From: Bryopsis sp. KO-2023
Lineage: Eukaryota > Chlorophyta > Ulvophyceae > Bryopsidales > Bryopsidaceae
Assembly: GCA_030272585.1 (NCBI GenBank)
Contig: BSYQ01000002.1
Coordinates: 3,968,001 to 4,032,000, forward strand
Direction of reading: 5' to 3'
DNA length: 64,000 bases
In this document: positions 10,576 through 22,300 of the stretch, piece by piece
How the letters are laid out: each line of letters opens with the position of its first letter
Position numbering within the stretch: the stretch's first letter is position 1
Notes under the pieces: generated by a model
Seen by the model: only the letters and a program-made list of their open reading frames with translations
What the model was told of the DNA's origin: nothing
Databases searched by the model: none
Translations under genes and position numbers: made by a program

Positions 10576-13500
10576 GACTCAAGAGCGAGCCGACCATGTC
10601 CTGAAAAAATTATCAGCACACAAAGTTCCAACGAAGTTCGATCCACATTGTGAAGAAGATTGAATTCATAGGAATACTAAGGGGAGTAGTCCTTTGATGT
10701 TACGAAAGAGAGGTTTAGCTAGGAAGCAAAGTACATCAACAAGTGTTGACACGGTTCAATTGCCAACGAAGATTGAGTCGATCTTTGCAAGAACAAATCA
10801 AGAGGAGAATCGTTTGGCAAATAATTAAAGAGGGCTCTACAACGTGTATTCAGAACTGCATATTCCCAGCAATTTTTTATGAAAGATCAAGCATCCTATT
10901 GTGTGGAGGGGGCAAATCGGCAGGAAGACAGGAGAGTGTGTGGTTTGTTTTTCTCATATATTGTTTCTTGTCATCTTATACCAAATTCAATCCGAGTTCT
11001 TCAAGCATTTCATTCGGTCTTAACGAAAGCAAGCAAAAATGTGCTTGTACGATATCCCCCTTCCGCCTTGTGTGTGCGATATGTTGACACCGTTCAGGCG
11101 ATGTGTTATCACTACTTTTGCGGTGTCTTCTTGTGCGATGTGTTCGTTAACGGTAGTGACGACTGTCACGGCGATCTTTTGAGAAGCGATCAAAACTGTC
11201 CGAGGAAAATCGAGGAGTCGAACCCAGATGTATAATGCAATAAGGAGCATGAAAACAAGTGAAACGAAGGCTGACAAGGATGCATATGAAAATCACAAAC
11301 AAAGTTTTTTTCGCGAAGTGAAGCAACTTGCTTGAAGGAAGGCAACGAGAGTACTAGGTAGGCGGGAACAAAAAAAATCGATTCAACATATGTTGACAAT
11401 GTGGCGACAATACAAAAATATCTTGCCAATATGTCCTTTTTTTAGCTCAAGGGTGTAAGGACGACTCTAGCGGATACAACGTGCCTTCGTGCCAAACCTA
11501 CTCAATACACTCGTTTTTTTAATCTGTTCCTGGATTGCAAATTTCGGAGCGTCGAAAATATAAAAGTTGGGGCGCAACAAACTGCTACTGACTTGGCTGA
11601 ATCGTAAGTTGATGGGTACGAGACAAAACGACAAGTGTTATATATGAAAGATGTTTGTTACAATCGATTATTTTTACAGCTATTCCTTGCCCTGTGCCTC
11701 CAATCAAGAATTCAGCTACGAGTGATCGAATTGATGGACATCTCTATAAGAATACGTTTTTCTTGCGTCCTTTCTCCTTCAAGAGAATCCCCACTCCCTT
11801 CGACGCAAGAAATAAGTTACATAATATTCACTCTTGTTTCGTCCTTGTGGACATTCATGGCAACGGAATTTTCTCCAAGAAGAAGTTTTCATATGTTTTT
11901 GGTGAGAATTGAATTAAGATAGACGGTAATCACCGCAAACGCCGGGCACGTGATCTTTAATTGGGGATAGAAAATGCGGGGTCCTTCCAAACGTCCCAGC
12001 CCTTCGGAGGGGCATCCTTGTGGTGTTGTGGTTCAAACCCACCCCGGCATAATTCACAAATTGATGTTCGTTCTTTTTCCTTAGAAGGATTGTGAAAAGC
12101 TCTTGGTTGTAATCGTTCTTAGATAATCCCAATTTTCGACCGAGGGGTTCAAGAGAGATGCAATCATAACCGAGTACAAAAATACGACAAAAAAAAAAAA
12201 AGTGACTTAGTAAATGAACCTCATTAGCCAATATAACTTGAAATCAATAATAAAAAAGAGTCAACCGTTGCGGCCGTTCCCGTTGTATAATCGTTGTGGC
12301 ATGGGAACGGGCTGGAACGGCCCGTTCCAACCTGATGTCGGACACGTTTCAACTTGTTTTCGGTTTACTACGGTTTACTACAGTATTACAAAGTCGTATT
12401 CCCCACAGCCTTTGATCATTGTTGTATACTCCTTTTTGTTCCACCCAGAAAACCTATGTGGCGTTCATAGGGGACTCTTGGTGTTCCGTCTTGGATTCAA
12501 GGTCATTGGCAACTTAATTCACGAAAGATAGATGAACCATGTTTTCGCACGCACATTACAAGATTCGATTCTTGTATTCATCCGGGACTGCACCCCCAAT
12601 CTTTCTCGACAGGCAGCTTGTTTGGCAATAGAGAGATGGTTGAAGACTCACAAGGAGGCCATGTTTACCGAAGGGGAAGGGAATTCAGTTTTTACATCAT
12701 TGAAGCACATTCGTTCGAAGAGAAATGGGATGTAAATTTATAGAGGATTATTAATGAGAGTAAACCGTATCATGTGGAAGAAGCGGCATTAAAAGCATTG
12801 GCTGCGTTCTTGAATGTATCTTTTAAATGAGAAACCTAGACCATTTGTCATCTCAACCACACTGATCTTTATCATGCACCCCGGATCTTATTATATGTTA
12901 TACGATGTTACAACGGGAATGCACTTGCAGGCATAGAAACACATTATGGAACGACAAATTTGCTTGGTGACTAATTCACAAGTGCTTTTTTGGGCTCTCT
13001 TGAAGTTGAAAGTGTACGAACTTTCGTATCACCCACTTCTGGCGGCGATTGAGATTATATTGGAGATAGATGACGACTCTAGGAGTAGTCCCTCTACGCT
13101 AGCACGCCTCATAGAATGTTATGTATTATTCCTTCTATCATCGGTTTTGACGCATATTTCCGAAGTATACCCATTTTATTGTGTTGCGTTGTAGCATGTG
13201 CTTGATACTGTTGTGCAAGCATGCAACTCAAACCGATGATAAAAAACAAGAATAAGCAATAACTTTTTCGAAACTCTTGAGGTATTTGCTTGTGCAAGTT
13301 TAAATATTAAAAACGAAAAGAATCGAAAGATGGGAGTCCTTAAAATGCCTTAGTAATACTTTTTTTTGGTGGCCAACGCTTGTGTTGCGTGAACGATTGA
13401 ATACATGATGTAAGGCATAGAATATTTCTTGTGGTAAAGGTACACCTAACATAATTTTGGTCCTTGTAAGATTGTCGTTGTTCATTAGAAAGAAGCCTGT

Positions 13501-14247
13501 CTCCCAAATGAGAACATCTAATCATCCACGTGCCAAAACTTAGGACTTTATCCGTTTAATTCAAGTTGACCATGCAACTGATGTATGTATGTGTCCTTCT
13601 GTCTAATGAAAATAAACAACAAATTCAGTAGGCAAAAACCCAAATAAAGGATTCGAAGGTGCGATGCCGATATTTCATGGATAATGTTCAGCACTAATAG
13701 TGTGCGGGTGTTCCTTTCATACATTCTTGTATGGTTGGTTTTTGTTGGTAGGGAAAGTGTGCGGGTGAGTTTGTGCGCTGGAGACGATGTAGCAGTCTTA
13801 ACATCCAGGCAAGGTGTTTCCAAGCAATTTGTTACAGAAGAAAATTATTCTAAAGGTAATGTGTTGATCTATATCTTACTCGTTGGCATGCGGATCCGCT
13901 GGAGAAGTCCACAAGTAACCGTCAAAATTTGATGAATTGTCATCGAAATGTGCAGCGATTGTGGTTGGCATGTTGGCACCGCGGTTCGAGACACTAACCG
14001 ATGAACACGATCTTTTAAAATGCCCAACTGGAGAAGTCTTCCCCACATTCGTGGCAGATTGGGCATTGTGGCCTTAAAGCGCATGGTGAGCCTTGCACGA
14101 TTGGGAGGAAACACCGTGCGACGTCTTTTGTTCCGGGGTGGAGAACCAAGGAGGTGATGAGCAAAAATTAGTCGCTACAACGTGTATTTTTGCAAACTGG
14201 ACGCTTGTCGCAAAACAAAGTTGTCCGAGCTATTGTGGGCTAGCAAC
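10576..14247. other. Interval without recognisable genes
   Basis: Several ORFs of 60-120 codons occur (for example 10743-11087, 12214-12531, 12946-13194) but none shows a known motif and adjacent frames are equally open. A tRNA-like element lies at 11974-12051, and a short GGAACGG-rich palindromic patch at about 12268-12342 resembles the other motif-iterated elements. Confidence 0.4.
11974..12051 (+). other. tRNA-like element of near-normal length
   Basis: ATGCGGG at 11974-11980 pairs at six of seven positions with CCGGCAT at 12044-12050, followed by an A. A GCCC/GGGC stem encloses a seven-base loop TTCGGAG (a nominal CGG anticodon), and a T arm encloses TTCAAAC. Length is 77-78 nt. The D arm lacks the usual conserved bases, so a decayed tRNA or tRNA-derived repeat is more likely than a functional gene. 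Confidence 0.3.
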
Positions 14248-14582
14248 CAGACCTGAGCGCCGAGCCGTTGGACAGGACCGGCACCCACTTTTTGGACAAG
14301 AAATGACCTTTCTTGGACTGGTTCGGACCTGTCTAGACCGGCCTACCTTTTTTCTTCTGTTCGAATGTGACCTGTCCAGACCGGTCGGACCTGTCCAGAC
14401 CGGGTCAAACACCGATTCTGGACATGAATTGGCACCTGTCCGGACAGGTATCAGCCTTTCTTAGACAGGTCTGCTGCCTGTTTGGACAGGTGTTGACCTG
14501 TCCGATCCTTGAAGGACCGGCGTTTTTCTGCTGGACCGGACAGGACCGGTTTTTCGTGTCGGTCCTGTCGGGCCCAGGTCTG
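14248..14582 (+). mobile_element. GGACAGG-family hAT-like MITE, copy 2, with 8-bp target duplication
   Basis: The element begins CAGACCTG and ends CAGGTCTG, an 8-bp perfect terminal inverted repeat with more imperfect pairing inside. It is bounded by the exact 8-bp duplication CTAGCAAC at 14240-14247 and 14583-14590. The interior carries ACCTGTCC-type units on the left and GGACAGG-type units on the right, in the same order as copy 1. Eight-base target duplications and CAGA-type termini are typical of the hAT superfamily. It encodes nothing and must rely on a transposase made elsewhere. Confidence 0.88.
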
Positions 14583-15570
14583 CTAGCAACTATTCAACTA
14601 TTTGACGATGGCACGAAATCCGGCTTTAGCGTTTCAAAAACCTCTCTCCCTTCAGGTAGAAGGCTTGCGTTAGTGAGCTAGAGGGAAAAACGAACAAGCT
14701 CGATGTGGCTAACGTTAATGGTGTCAATGCCGCTCTAAGAGCCCTCAACAGTTCAAGGGTTTTTCTGCGCCTCATCAAACTACACATTACAGAAAGAGTC
14801 AGTGACATTGACGCCACGCCTTCAATCTCTCGACTCTTCTCAATATGTCCCAAATTTTGTTTTAATGTTCACCAGAACTTTAAATTCTTTCTTCTGTTAC
14901 TTGCTAGAAAAAAAAAAAAAAAAAAAGCACTAGCAGATCCTACTTCGAGGCAAGTAATATGAATTATACTTCTTTCTCCGGGACTTCAACGAAGAAACAA
15001 TACTACAATAGGGTCGGCACTTTTCTTTCTGCCATACGTGGATTATCTTCCAAAAAAGAAACAAACAGGAAATCTGCTTTCTTGAGACCATACAAGACTT
15101 CTTCAAATCGCGAAAAAAACTGACAAAAAGGATGTACGTCTTTCTTTGGTGCGCTCCCAACGAATCTATGATCCGATGGAGATAGATAGCGCTCCAGCAA
15201 GAATGGTGATAATATTGGGGTTGAAGAAGAAGCAACAGTTGTGGCCGTGAACTCTTGTGCACAGTTAAGCTTTAACCGTTGGATCTTACGGAAAATTTCC
15301 TTTCAATTAAAGAAAGTAGAGTCTTAAAGTGAACGGGTATGCGCACCAAGTTCTTTTAGAATGTTGAAAAAAAAGTAGATTCCCGGTCTATAATGGTATT
15401 TAATGGGACCTCAAAAGGCAAAAATATTTTTTCCAAATATGAGAAGAGACAACACTTCCGACACGAAACGCACTTGGCTCGACAAGCCTAGCTTGTACCT
15501 CTTATAAAATCCAACGCTCTTTCCATTATAGTTGTTCACACAGATCTTGAGGTGCAAGCATGGTCCTATT
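14583..15570. other. Interval without recognisable genes
   Basis: An A18 tract at about 14909-14926 is the only marked feature. Short ORFs on the minus strand (14930-15262) show no motif. Confidence 0.4.
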
Positions 15571-15900
15571 CAGAGATAGGACTTTACGGTTACGGTCACC
15601 GTACCGGACCGTAACCACCGTAACCGGACCGTAACCGGAGTACAAATTTACTCTGACCGTAATTGACCGTAACATTCCGTAAAATTCCGTAAAAATCCGT
15701 AAATTTCCGTAAAAATCCGTAAATGACCGTAAATTTCCGTAAATGACCGTAAATTTCCGTAATTGACCGTAAATGACCGTAAATTAGTAAAAATTTACGG
15801 TTACGGGACCTTTTTACGACCGTATTACGGTGACCGTAACCCGACCGTAACCGGACCGGACCGGAGGCGGACCAAAAAATCGGCCCAAGTCCTATCTCTG
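15571..15900 (+). mobile_element. CCGTAA-family hAT-like MITE, copy 1
   Basis: The element starts CAGAGATAGGACTT and ends with its exact reverse complement, AAGTCCTATCTCTG, giving a 14-bp perfect terminal inverted repeat. It is flanked by the exact 8-bp duplication GTCCTATT at 15563-15570 and 15901-15908. The interior is almost wholly CCGTAA units separated by two to four bases, running as TTACGG near the left end and as ACCGTAA or CCGTAAATTT through the centre. This 330-bp copy is intact and non-coding. Confidence 0.93.
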
Positions 15901-15985
15901 GTCCTATTGCTTTAGCTCGGTGGTATTGACGGTAGGCATATCATGAGCCATTGTCTAGAGCAATTGGAACGAATCAACGACCAGT

Positions 15986-16255
15986 TATGGGCCTGTTTTG
16001 CGGAATTGCACAGGCCAGAACATGACAGATGTTCTGTTATGTGCCCAGGTCGGACCTGTGCTGCATAGGTGCACAGACTGCACAGCACAGCACAGAACTG
16101 CACAGACTCTGCACAGAAACTGCACAGGAACTGCACAGAAACTGCACAGAATCTGCACAGACTGTGCACAGACCTCCACAGACTTTGCACAGACCCTGTC
16201 TGTGCTGTGCTGTACAGGTCTGTGCGCCTGTGCAACACAGGGGTCTCAGCCCATG
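15986..16255 (+). mobile_element. CACAG-family MITE, copy 1
   Basis: A tract of CTGCACAGA-type units (GCACAGAAACTGCACAGAAT and similar) ends TCTCAGCCCATG, the same end as the copy at 54694-54983. The left end, TATGGGCCTGTTTTGCGG, is a degraded version of CATGGGCTGA. No clear target duplication is seen. It lies only 85 bp from the CCGTAA element, and at 54 kb the same two families are nested. Non-coding. Confidence 0.7.
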
Positions 16256-16861
16256 ATTGTCTACGACGATGGTAAGCTCTTCGTTTGTCTCAAGATTCGA
16301 TTCCCTCTGAGGAACGATTCGAGGCGACGTTCAAGCCACTCGAGTGGTGCATATTGTGTGAGAAGACATACCTCGTTTTTTTCACCCCCGATTTTACGTT
16401 GTGCCGGGAGTTCTTCGATTTATTGCAATCGTACTAGAGCTTGCGACGTGCATAGGGAAAGAGATCAAGTAAAAAATTAATAATACCAAATCAGAGATAG
16501 CCTTTTCGCCGCTTTTTTCGGCGTTCATGGTTGTGGCGTACAACACGATTAGTCTTAAATGAGTAAAGAAAGGTTAAAAGCTAAAGAAAAAGGCAATGAT
16601 GCCACTTAGAACTGTTTTTCATGCTCCTAACCGGAATGTAAAAAGGACGGGAACGAGCACACGCAATATCCCTTGAGCACTCAATTGGGTTGTGGGTGTT
16701 GAATAATGCATTTCAACACTATCAATCTTGATAGATAAAACTTTTGATCGTTGAACAATAAGTGGAAGGTTGAAGGTGGATGTGGCTTCCTTTTTTTTAT
16801 AGAATACGTATCAATCTACATAACGACCATAGACCCGAGTTTCAAGAAAAAGTTCATTAAC
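16256..16861. other. Interval without recognisable genes
   Basis: Nothing recognisable beyond short random ORFs; the sequence is AT-rich and carries no repeat shared with the rest of the window. Confidence 0.35.
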
Positions 16862-16868
16862 GCATGCA

Positions 16869-17290
16869 AATTTTTGGAGTAAAATTAAGGAGCTGTATGA
16901 TAGGGAACAAACCCCCGTACTATCCGATCCATTCAATAAAAATGGACTTCATTATCCCATGATGTCCAGAAACTCGTAGGATTGATGGCAATTGTTAACA
17001 GCCTGAACAAGTCGGGAACATCAGAGGAGGACTCTAGAGCAGAAGCATTGGATCTCTACAAAAGGAGACATCCGAAGAACAGTGGTTTTGCATTTTACCA
17101 TGCTTACGAGATTCTCTGTGCATCTCCTAAGTGGATGGCCTCTATTCGAGGAAAAGATGACCCAGTGAGGAAACGAAAAGTAGTCGGACGGGGAGGAAGT
17201 GACGGTTATGTCATCCATGATGCAGATTGGGAGTTAGATGATTTGTTGGATCAAGGTTTTAATGTTTTTCTATTTTGTGAGTACGACTAG
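16869..17290 (+). pseudogene. Myb/SANT-like, NAM-associated-type protein remnant (PIF/Harbinger-linked family)
   Basis: A frame at 16869 encodes FWSKIKELYD and then stops. A second frame from 16982 encodes a 102-residue segment containing ALDLYKRR, SGFAFYHAYEIL and SPKWMASI. The pattern FW.KI...Y, then A..LY....., F.F.HA...L..SPKW, is that of Myb/SANT-like proteins with the NAM-associated C-terminal region, which accompany PIF/Harbinger transposases in plants, oomycetes and algae. The frame break between the halves marks it as decayed. The assignment rests on pattern recognition only. Confidence 0.45.
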
Positions 17291-17492
17291 CTGGGACGAT
17301 GGAAATATGTCGGCAAGGATTACAATCAATTGAAGCTCGACTCCAAATCGGAAAAGTGATCAGAACATTCAGAAACTCTACTTAATGGCGGATACTTTCC
17401 CAGGTCGATCGCGGTAAGGCTGCCAATGCATCCGCAGAAAAAGCAAGTTGGCAAGCTACAACCTGAACATATTGGGAGCCAGAGTGGCAAGA

Positions 17493-18450
17493 TTTCGTGT
17501 TGCGGTCGAGTGCCCCCGAGGAAATTCAATCGTTGATTCTCAAGGAAATCACAATAGTAAAATGGTTTTTTTCAAATGGTCATGACTGGCTTTACAAAAA
17601 GCAATATCTGGTATCCCGAAAGAGAACCGAGAAAAATGAACGACTGAGCAAGGCCTCTTAAAAGGACCGATCTAAGGACATTTTCTTTTAGAGAGTTGAA
17701 GATGACACGATACAGCCATGTTTTAAATAGTCCACTTATCTGGTTTCTTGATCTATTGGGAATTTTTTGGCAAATAAGGGTTCTTTTCGTTGAAACAAAT
17801 GATGATCACAACGCAGATGTTGAGTCTAACGATCGGACCGCACACTTTTTATATTTTTCTCATGGTGTTTTTAGTGGTTCTGATTTTTATTTTTATTTTC
17901 TTACGGCTTATTGTTGTTGTTTAGTTTGTTCTTTATGAAGGGGCCATGTGATACCGAAGTATGGGATAGTCAAATGAGATCAAATAGGGTTCCTTTGTTT
18001 GAACAATAAAGAAAGAAACAAACATGGGTGGGGTTCTAACAATTAGTATGGCACATATCCTCAGGTTTAGGCCTATCATATTGGCGTCACGCCAGTCTAG
18101 GACGGTATGAGGTACCCTAGGTGCCCTTTTCATTAAGAAAATGCCCCAGTATAAGGAGGACCGGGAGGGAGGGGGGACTATTTTGTATTCAAACCAGATC
18201 GTAGAAAACTCCCCGACGGGGATTTTAATAGATGCTCTCTCCTAGAGAGGGTTCCTTCTTGATATGCTAGACCTCATCTACAAACGTTAATACTAAGTAT
18301 AGGGAAGTTGAAAAATGATGTTAAGGATTGAGGACGACCTCTTATAATAAAAAAAATCATCATCATCACCCCACGCAAACATGAAAAGTCTGACAACATT
18401 AGCGCCACACCGAGTTGCATATTTGCGAACTTTCGTGGCGACGCCGTTCA
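17493..18450 (+). repeat. Dispersed repeat R3, copy 1
   Basis: Blocks match 41165-41740 in the same orientation. TCAATCGTTGATTCTCAAGG pairs with a close relative near 41190, GACATTTTCTTTTGGAGA-type sequence is shared, and the last block, ATTTGCGAACTTTCGTGGCG, pairs with 41698-41720. Divergence is about 25-30% with large indels, so this is an old transposon relic. No intact ORF remains. Confidence 0.6.
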
Positions 18451-18530
18451 GGACAATCCCTCTCTCATACACGCCTTTTAGCAACTTTAGCTAACCACCG
18501 TATGTCCGAGAAAATCCGTTAGCAAACATA

Positions 18531-18535
18531 CAACG
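18531..18535 (+). repeat. 5-bp target site duplication, left copy (CAACG)
   Basis: CAACG directly precedes the left LTR and recurs directly after the right LTR at 26320-26324. Confidence 0.95.
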
Positions 18536-18833
18536 TGTTATCGCTCGGGAGGACTGACGTCCGCGAGCGACGTCTCCTATCTCGGGAAAGAGTGAGGCGG
18601 CGGCGGAACGGTCACACAAAATCGCACGGGTCACAGACTCGGGGTCACACAAACAGATCACTGAAAAGCAAGGTTACATCAAGCGTCCCATCATTTCAAC
18701 TCCCAGTTCGACTTTCCCGAGGGTGACTAACCACCCGTAACACTCCCACTACCCTGACTCACAGCCGCCAGTTCTACTCCTGACTCACTCACACACTCAC
18801 ACACAGGCCCAAACCGAAGCACGTTCCCACTCA

Positions 18834-18886
18834 GACTCGAACCCAGGACCTCAGTCTCGCAAGTCCCAATCTGATTGATCGAACCA
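18834..18886 (-). other. tRNA-like A-box/B-box pair inside the LTR
   Basis: On the minus strand TGGTTCGATCA (18886-18876) is followed about 30 bases on by GGGTTCGAGTC (18844-18834), an exact B-box match. A T-arm-like stem (CTGGG/CTGAG) is partly paired, but no acceptor stem is. The same block is in the other LTR. It looks like an old tRNA-derived piece captured in the LTR. Confidence 0.35.
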
Positions 18887-18989
18887 TTGTCTTGACTCTG
18901 TGCTCTTGCGGTGGTTTCCTCGCTGTAGTTCAGTAGTACCTCCTTGGGAGGATGCTGTCATTCACCGGGGATGCATCTGACGCTTCACA

Positions 18990-19035
18990 GACGTCAGATG
19001 CATGACGCCTTTGACGTCTGACGTCCCTAGACGTC
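18990..19035 (-). promoter_or_regulatory. Cluster of four GACGTC (bZIP/CRE-like) motifs in the LTR U3
   Basis: GACGTC occurs at 18990, 19013, 19020 and 19030, several in TGACGTC or GACGTCA context. In the element's orientation they lie just inside the start of U3, where enhancers sit. ACGT-core palindromes are the classic binding sites of bZIP factors. The identical cluster is present in the other LTR at 26260-26305. A role in transcription is inferred. Confidence 0.5.
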
Positions 19036-19053
19036 AGCAGCTGGTATCAATTG

Positions 19054-19063
19054 CCTCCCCCCT
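19054..19063 (-). other. Polypurine tract of the chromovirus
   Basis: The minus strand reads AGGGGGGAGG, then CAAT, then the LTR start TGATACC. Position and purine content match the plus-strand priming site of LTR retrotransposons. The four-base gap before the LTR is slightly longer than usual. Confidence 0.75.
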
Positions 19064-19304
19064 GGGGGCAGTTGGTGCCCTCACCAAGTATCCATCAAAT
19101 GCATCCTTCTGATTCTGTAAAAGTAACTCTGAACTAGGGTGCTGCAAATCCCAAGCTCCCTGCACTTCTGAAAGGATAATTAGATCCCCATAAAATCCTT
19201 AACCCACAGAAGTTTAGAAAACACTTCACTGCCCTTATGCAACCCATCCCCTAGTCACTGGGATTCCTGATCCTTCAGCCACAGAATCAAAGTGCATCTA
19301 ACTT

Positions 19305-22300
19305 CTACCTGATCCCAACTCTCCTCTTATAATCAGCCAGGATCTCTGATGCATTCAATAAATTGTCTTGGGGTTCCCAAGTTGCTTCACTAAGTGGATA
19401 CCCCTTCCAGACTACTAAAAATCTCCTTTTTCTTCCTGAAAACTTATGTCTTACTACAGCCTCAACTTCAAATTCCTCTTCTCCCTCAGAATCTAATTCT
19501 GCTGGAGGTGCCATTACCTCCCTAGGAAACTTAGAGCTTTCCTGAAGTTTTCTCAACTTTGATACATGAAATACAGGATGTAATTTCCATCCATCTGGTA
19601 ACACCAATCTATATGCCACAGATCCCACTGCAGCAGCAATAACAAAAGGTCCAATATATCTTCTTCTGATTTTCACTGGAATATGTTTCAAGACTGATAA
19701 ATTCAATGTCTTTGTGGAGAGCAACACCTTTTCTCCCACTTGAAACTGTACATCCCTCCTTTTCTTATTAGCTTGCTGCCTCATCTTCTCTTGAGCTGTC
19801 TTATATCTGTTTTTGGCATCATTGATGACTTCCTGCATGTGTGATATCATTTCCTGAACTGACTCTGCTTCTGCTTGAGCTTTTCCAGCCAGTAGATCTC
19901 CTGGCAGCTGAGGATGCACCCCATACATCAAGTAGAAGGGGCTGTATCCTGTAGATGTGTGTACAGCATTGTTGGCTGCAAATTCAGCCATCCCTAATCC
20001 CTGCATCCATGTCTCTGGATGCTCTTCCACATAGGGTCTTAGAAAGTTTTCTAATGTTCTGATGCTGACTTCACTTTGTCCATCTGTTTGAGGATGGAAG
20101 GCTGTGGACATTCTCACTTTAGTGCCCACACATCTCATTAGCTCCTGCCAAAATTTACTAGCAAATCTAGTATCCCTATCACTGATTATCACACTGGGAA
20201 TCCCATGATTCCTGAAGATGTGATCAAAGAATATCCTTGCATACCCAGGTGCATCTATTGTTTTACTGCAGGGTATGAACTTTACCATCTTAGTCAATCT
20301 ATCAACAAATACTGCAATTGAATCAAATCCATCAACAGGGGGTAAATCAGTCACTAGATCAGTAGTGATCTGATCCCATTTCTTATTAGCTACTGGAATA
20401 GGTTGCAGCAATCCTTTCTGAGCTCTTAACTCAGGTTTCATTTGCTGGCAAACCTCACATGTCCTGACATATTCCTGGACATCTTTTTTCATATCATCCC
20501 AGTAGTATTTTCTGGACATCAGCTCCAGAGTTCTCTCTATTCCCAGATGTCCAGAGATTTGATTATCATGTCCTTCTGTAAGGACTTTCATCCTCAGTTC
20601 CTGAGGTACCCATAACTTCATGAGTCCATCCTGAGTTTGATAAATCAATAACCCTGATTCATTGATTCCATATCCTGGAATTCTCTCTCCATCCAGTATT
20701 TGATTATAGATGTCTTTGATTTCAACATCTGCCAGTGTTGCTTGTTCCCAGAGTGTAATCTCTTCTGTGCTAGGCTGTAATGAACTCACTACTTTGAGTT
20801 CCTGCTCTGCTGGAAGACTTCTTGATAGTGCATCAGCAACCAGATTCAGTTTCCCTTGGATGTACTGAATTTTTGGTTTGATGCTGAGGAAATGTCCTGC
20901 TCTCAGCCATCTGGCTTGAGGCCTTGACATCATCTTTTGATCCATGAAGTTTGTTAATGGCTGGTGATCAGTAAAGACTGTAACCAGTCCTGGGCAGCCT
21001 TCTAAATAATGCCTCCACTGCATCAAACAGTAGGCTATCCCTAGTAATTCCCTTTCATAGACTGAGTAGTTCTGTTCTGACTTTGATAATCTCCTACTGC
21101 AGAAGGCTATAGGCTGTAATCCAGAGCCATGATCCTGACAAAGAACCCCTCCAGTTGCTTCTCCAGATGCATCACTAATCACAGTATAATCCTTTACTGG
21201 ATTAGGATGGATCAGCACTGGTTTCCCCATCAATGCAGTTTTAAGTGATTGAAAAGCTTGTTCCTGAGCAGATCCCCACTCCCACATGACATCCTTCTTA
21301 GTTAAGTCATGCAGAGGGCCTGCTATCTTTGCAAAGTCTGGGATGAATCTTCTATAGAAGGAAACCATCCCCAGAAAACTCCTGACATCTGTAACTGTCT
21401 TTAAGGGCTTCCATTCCCTGATTGCCTTAACTTTCACATCCATTGCTGAGATCCCCTTTTCACTTAACCAAAATCCACAGAAATCTGTTTCCTTCACACA
21501 GATTTCACTTTTGGTGGCCTTTGCAAATAGACTATACTTCTGTAGCCTGGCTAAGACTGCTGCCAGATGTTCTACATGCTCAGAGATGCTTCTGGAATAG
21601 ATCAGAAGGTCATCAATGAAGATCAGCACAAATAAATCCAACATATCCTTGAATATGTCATTCACCATGTTCATATATTGTGCTGGAGCATTAGTAAGTC
21701 CAAATGAAAGCACTTTGAACTGATAGTGTCCAAATCTACTTCTGAAGGCAGTCTTAGGCCTATCCTCTTCCCTTAGAGGCATCTGCCAGTAGCCTGATCT
21801 CAGGTCAATCTTAGTGAAATATTTAGCCCCATGCACCCTGTCAATCATCTCCTCTGGTAAGGGCAGAGGGTACCTATTTTTGATGGTTTTCTTATTGAGC
21901 CATCTGTAATCCAGGCACATCCTGAGCCCTCCATCTTTCTTAGGGACAAACAGGATGGGTGCCCCAAATGGTGACTGTGATGGTTCTATGAAATCCATCT
22001 CCAACAGGTAATCTAACTGTCTTTTAACCTCATCTAACTCAAGAGGAGACAGTTTGTAGAGGGGTCTATACATGGGTTCTGTACCCTCCTCCAGATCAAT
22101 CCTGAATTCATGACCCAGTCTGACAGGAGGTACACCCTTAGGCAAATCCTTTGCAAACACTTTTCTGTACTGAGTCAGTACTTCTTTAATCCTGGGATCC
22201 ATATCCTCCTGCAGGATTTTCTGTAGATCATCCCCTTCCCTTTGTTCTGGGATTGTTTCTACTCCAGTCTTTGATTCATCCTCTGGCCTAATCACCACCA

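Larger units (their letters stand above)
18536..19049 (-). repeat. 3' LTR of the chromovirus
   Basis: A 514-bp repeat reading TGTTATCGCTCGGG...GCTGGTATCA on the plus strand, identical to 25806-26319 except at 18846. On the minus strand it begins TGATACC and ends ATAACA. Six GACGTC palindromes occur, two near one end and four near the other, together with a tRNA-like A-box/B-box pair. The short ORF inside it is not credible. Confidence 0.97.

Noticed and set aside
10152..10663. Overlapping ORFs in the GGACAGG element (DRSDRPV-type repeats)
   Set aside because: Products of the iterated motif, open in several frames on both strands.
12268..12342. GGAACGG palindromic patch as a fifth motif-iterated MITE
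   Set aside because: No terminal inverted repeat or target duplication could be defined, and it is only ~75 bp.
16069..16235. Regularly spaced CTGCACAGA units resembling a CRISPR array
   Set aside because: The units are 8-12 bases with short variable gaps, occur in both orientations and lie inside an element with TIRs; the genome is eukaryotic.
16029..16480. Open frames with repeated Thr-Ala-Gln-His type residues across the CACAG element
   Set aside because: All frames stay open because the short iterated unit lacks stops. This is a repeat artefact and not protein.
18535..18726. 63-codon ORF in each LTR
   Set aside because: Present only because both LTRs are identical; no motif, and it runs opposite to the element's transcription.
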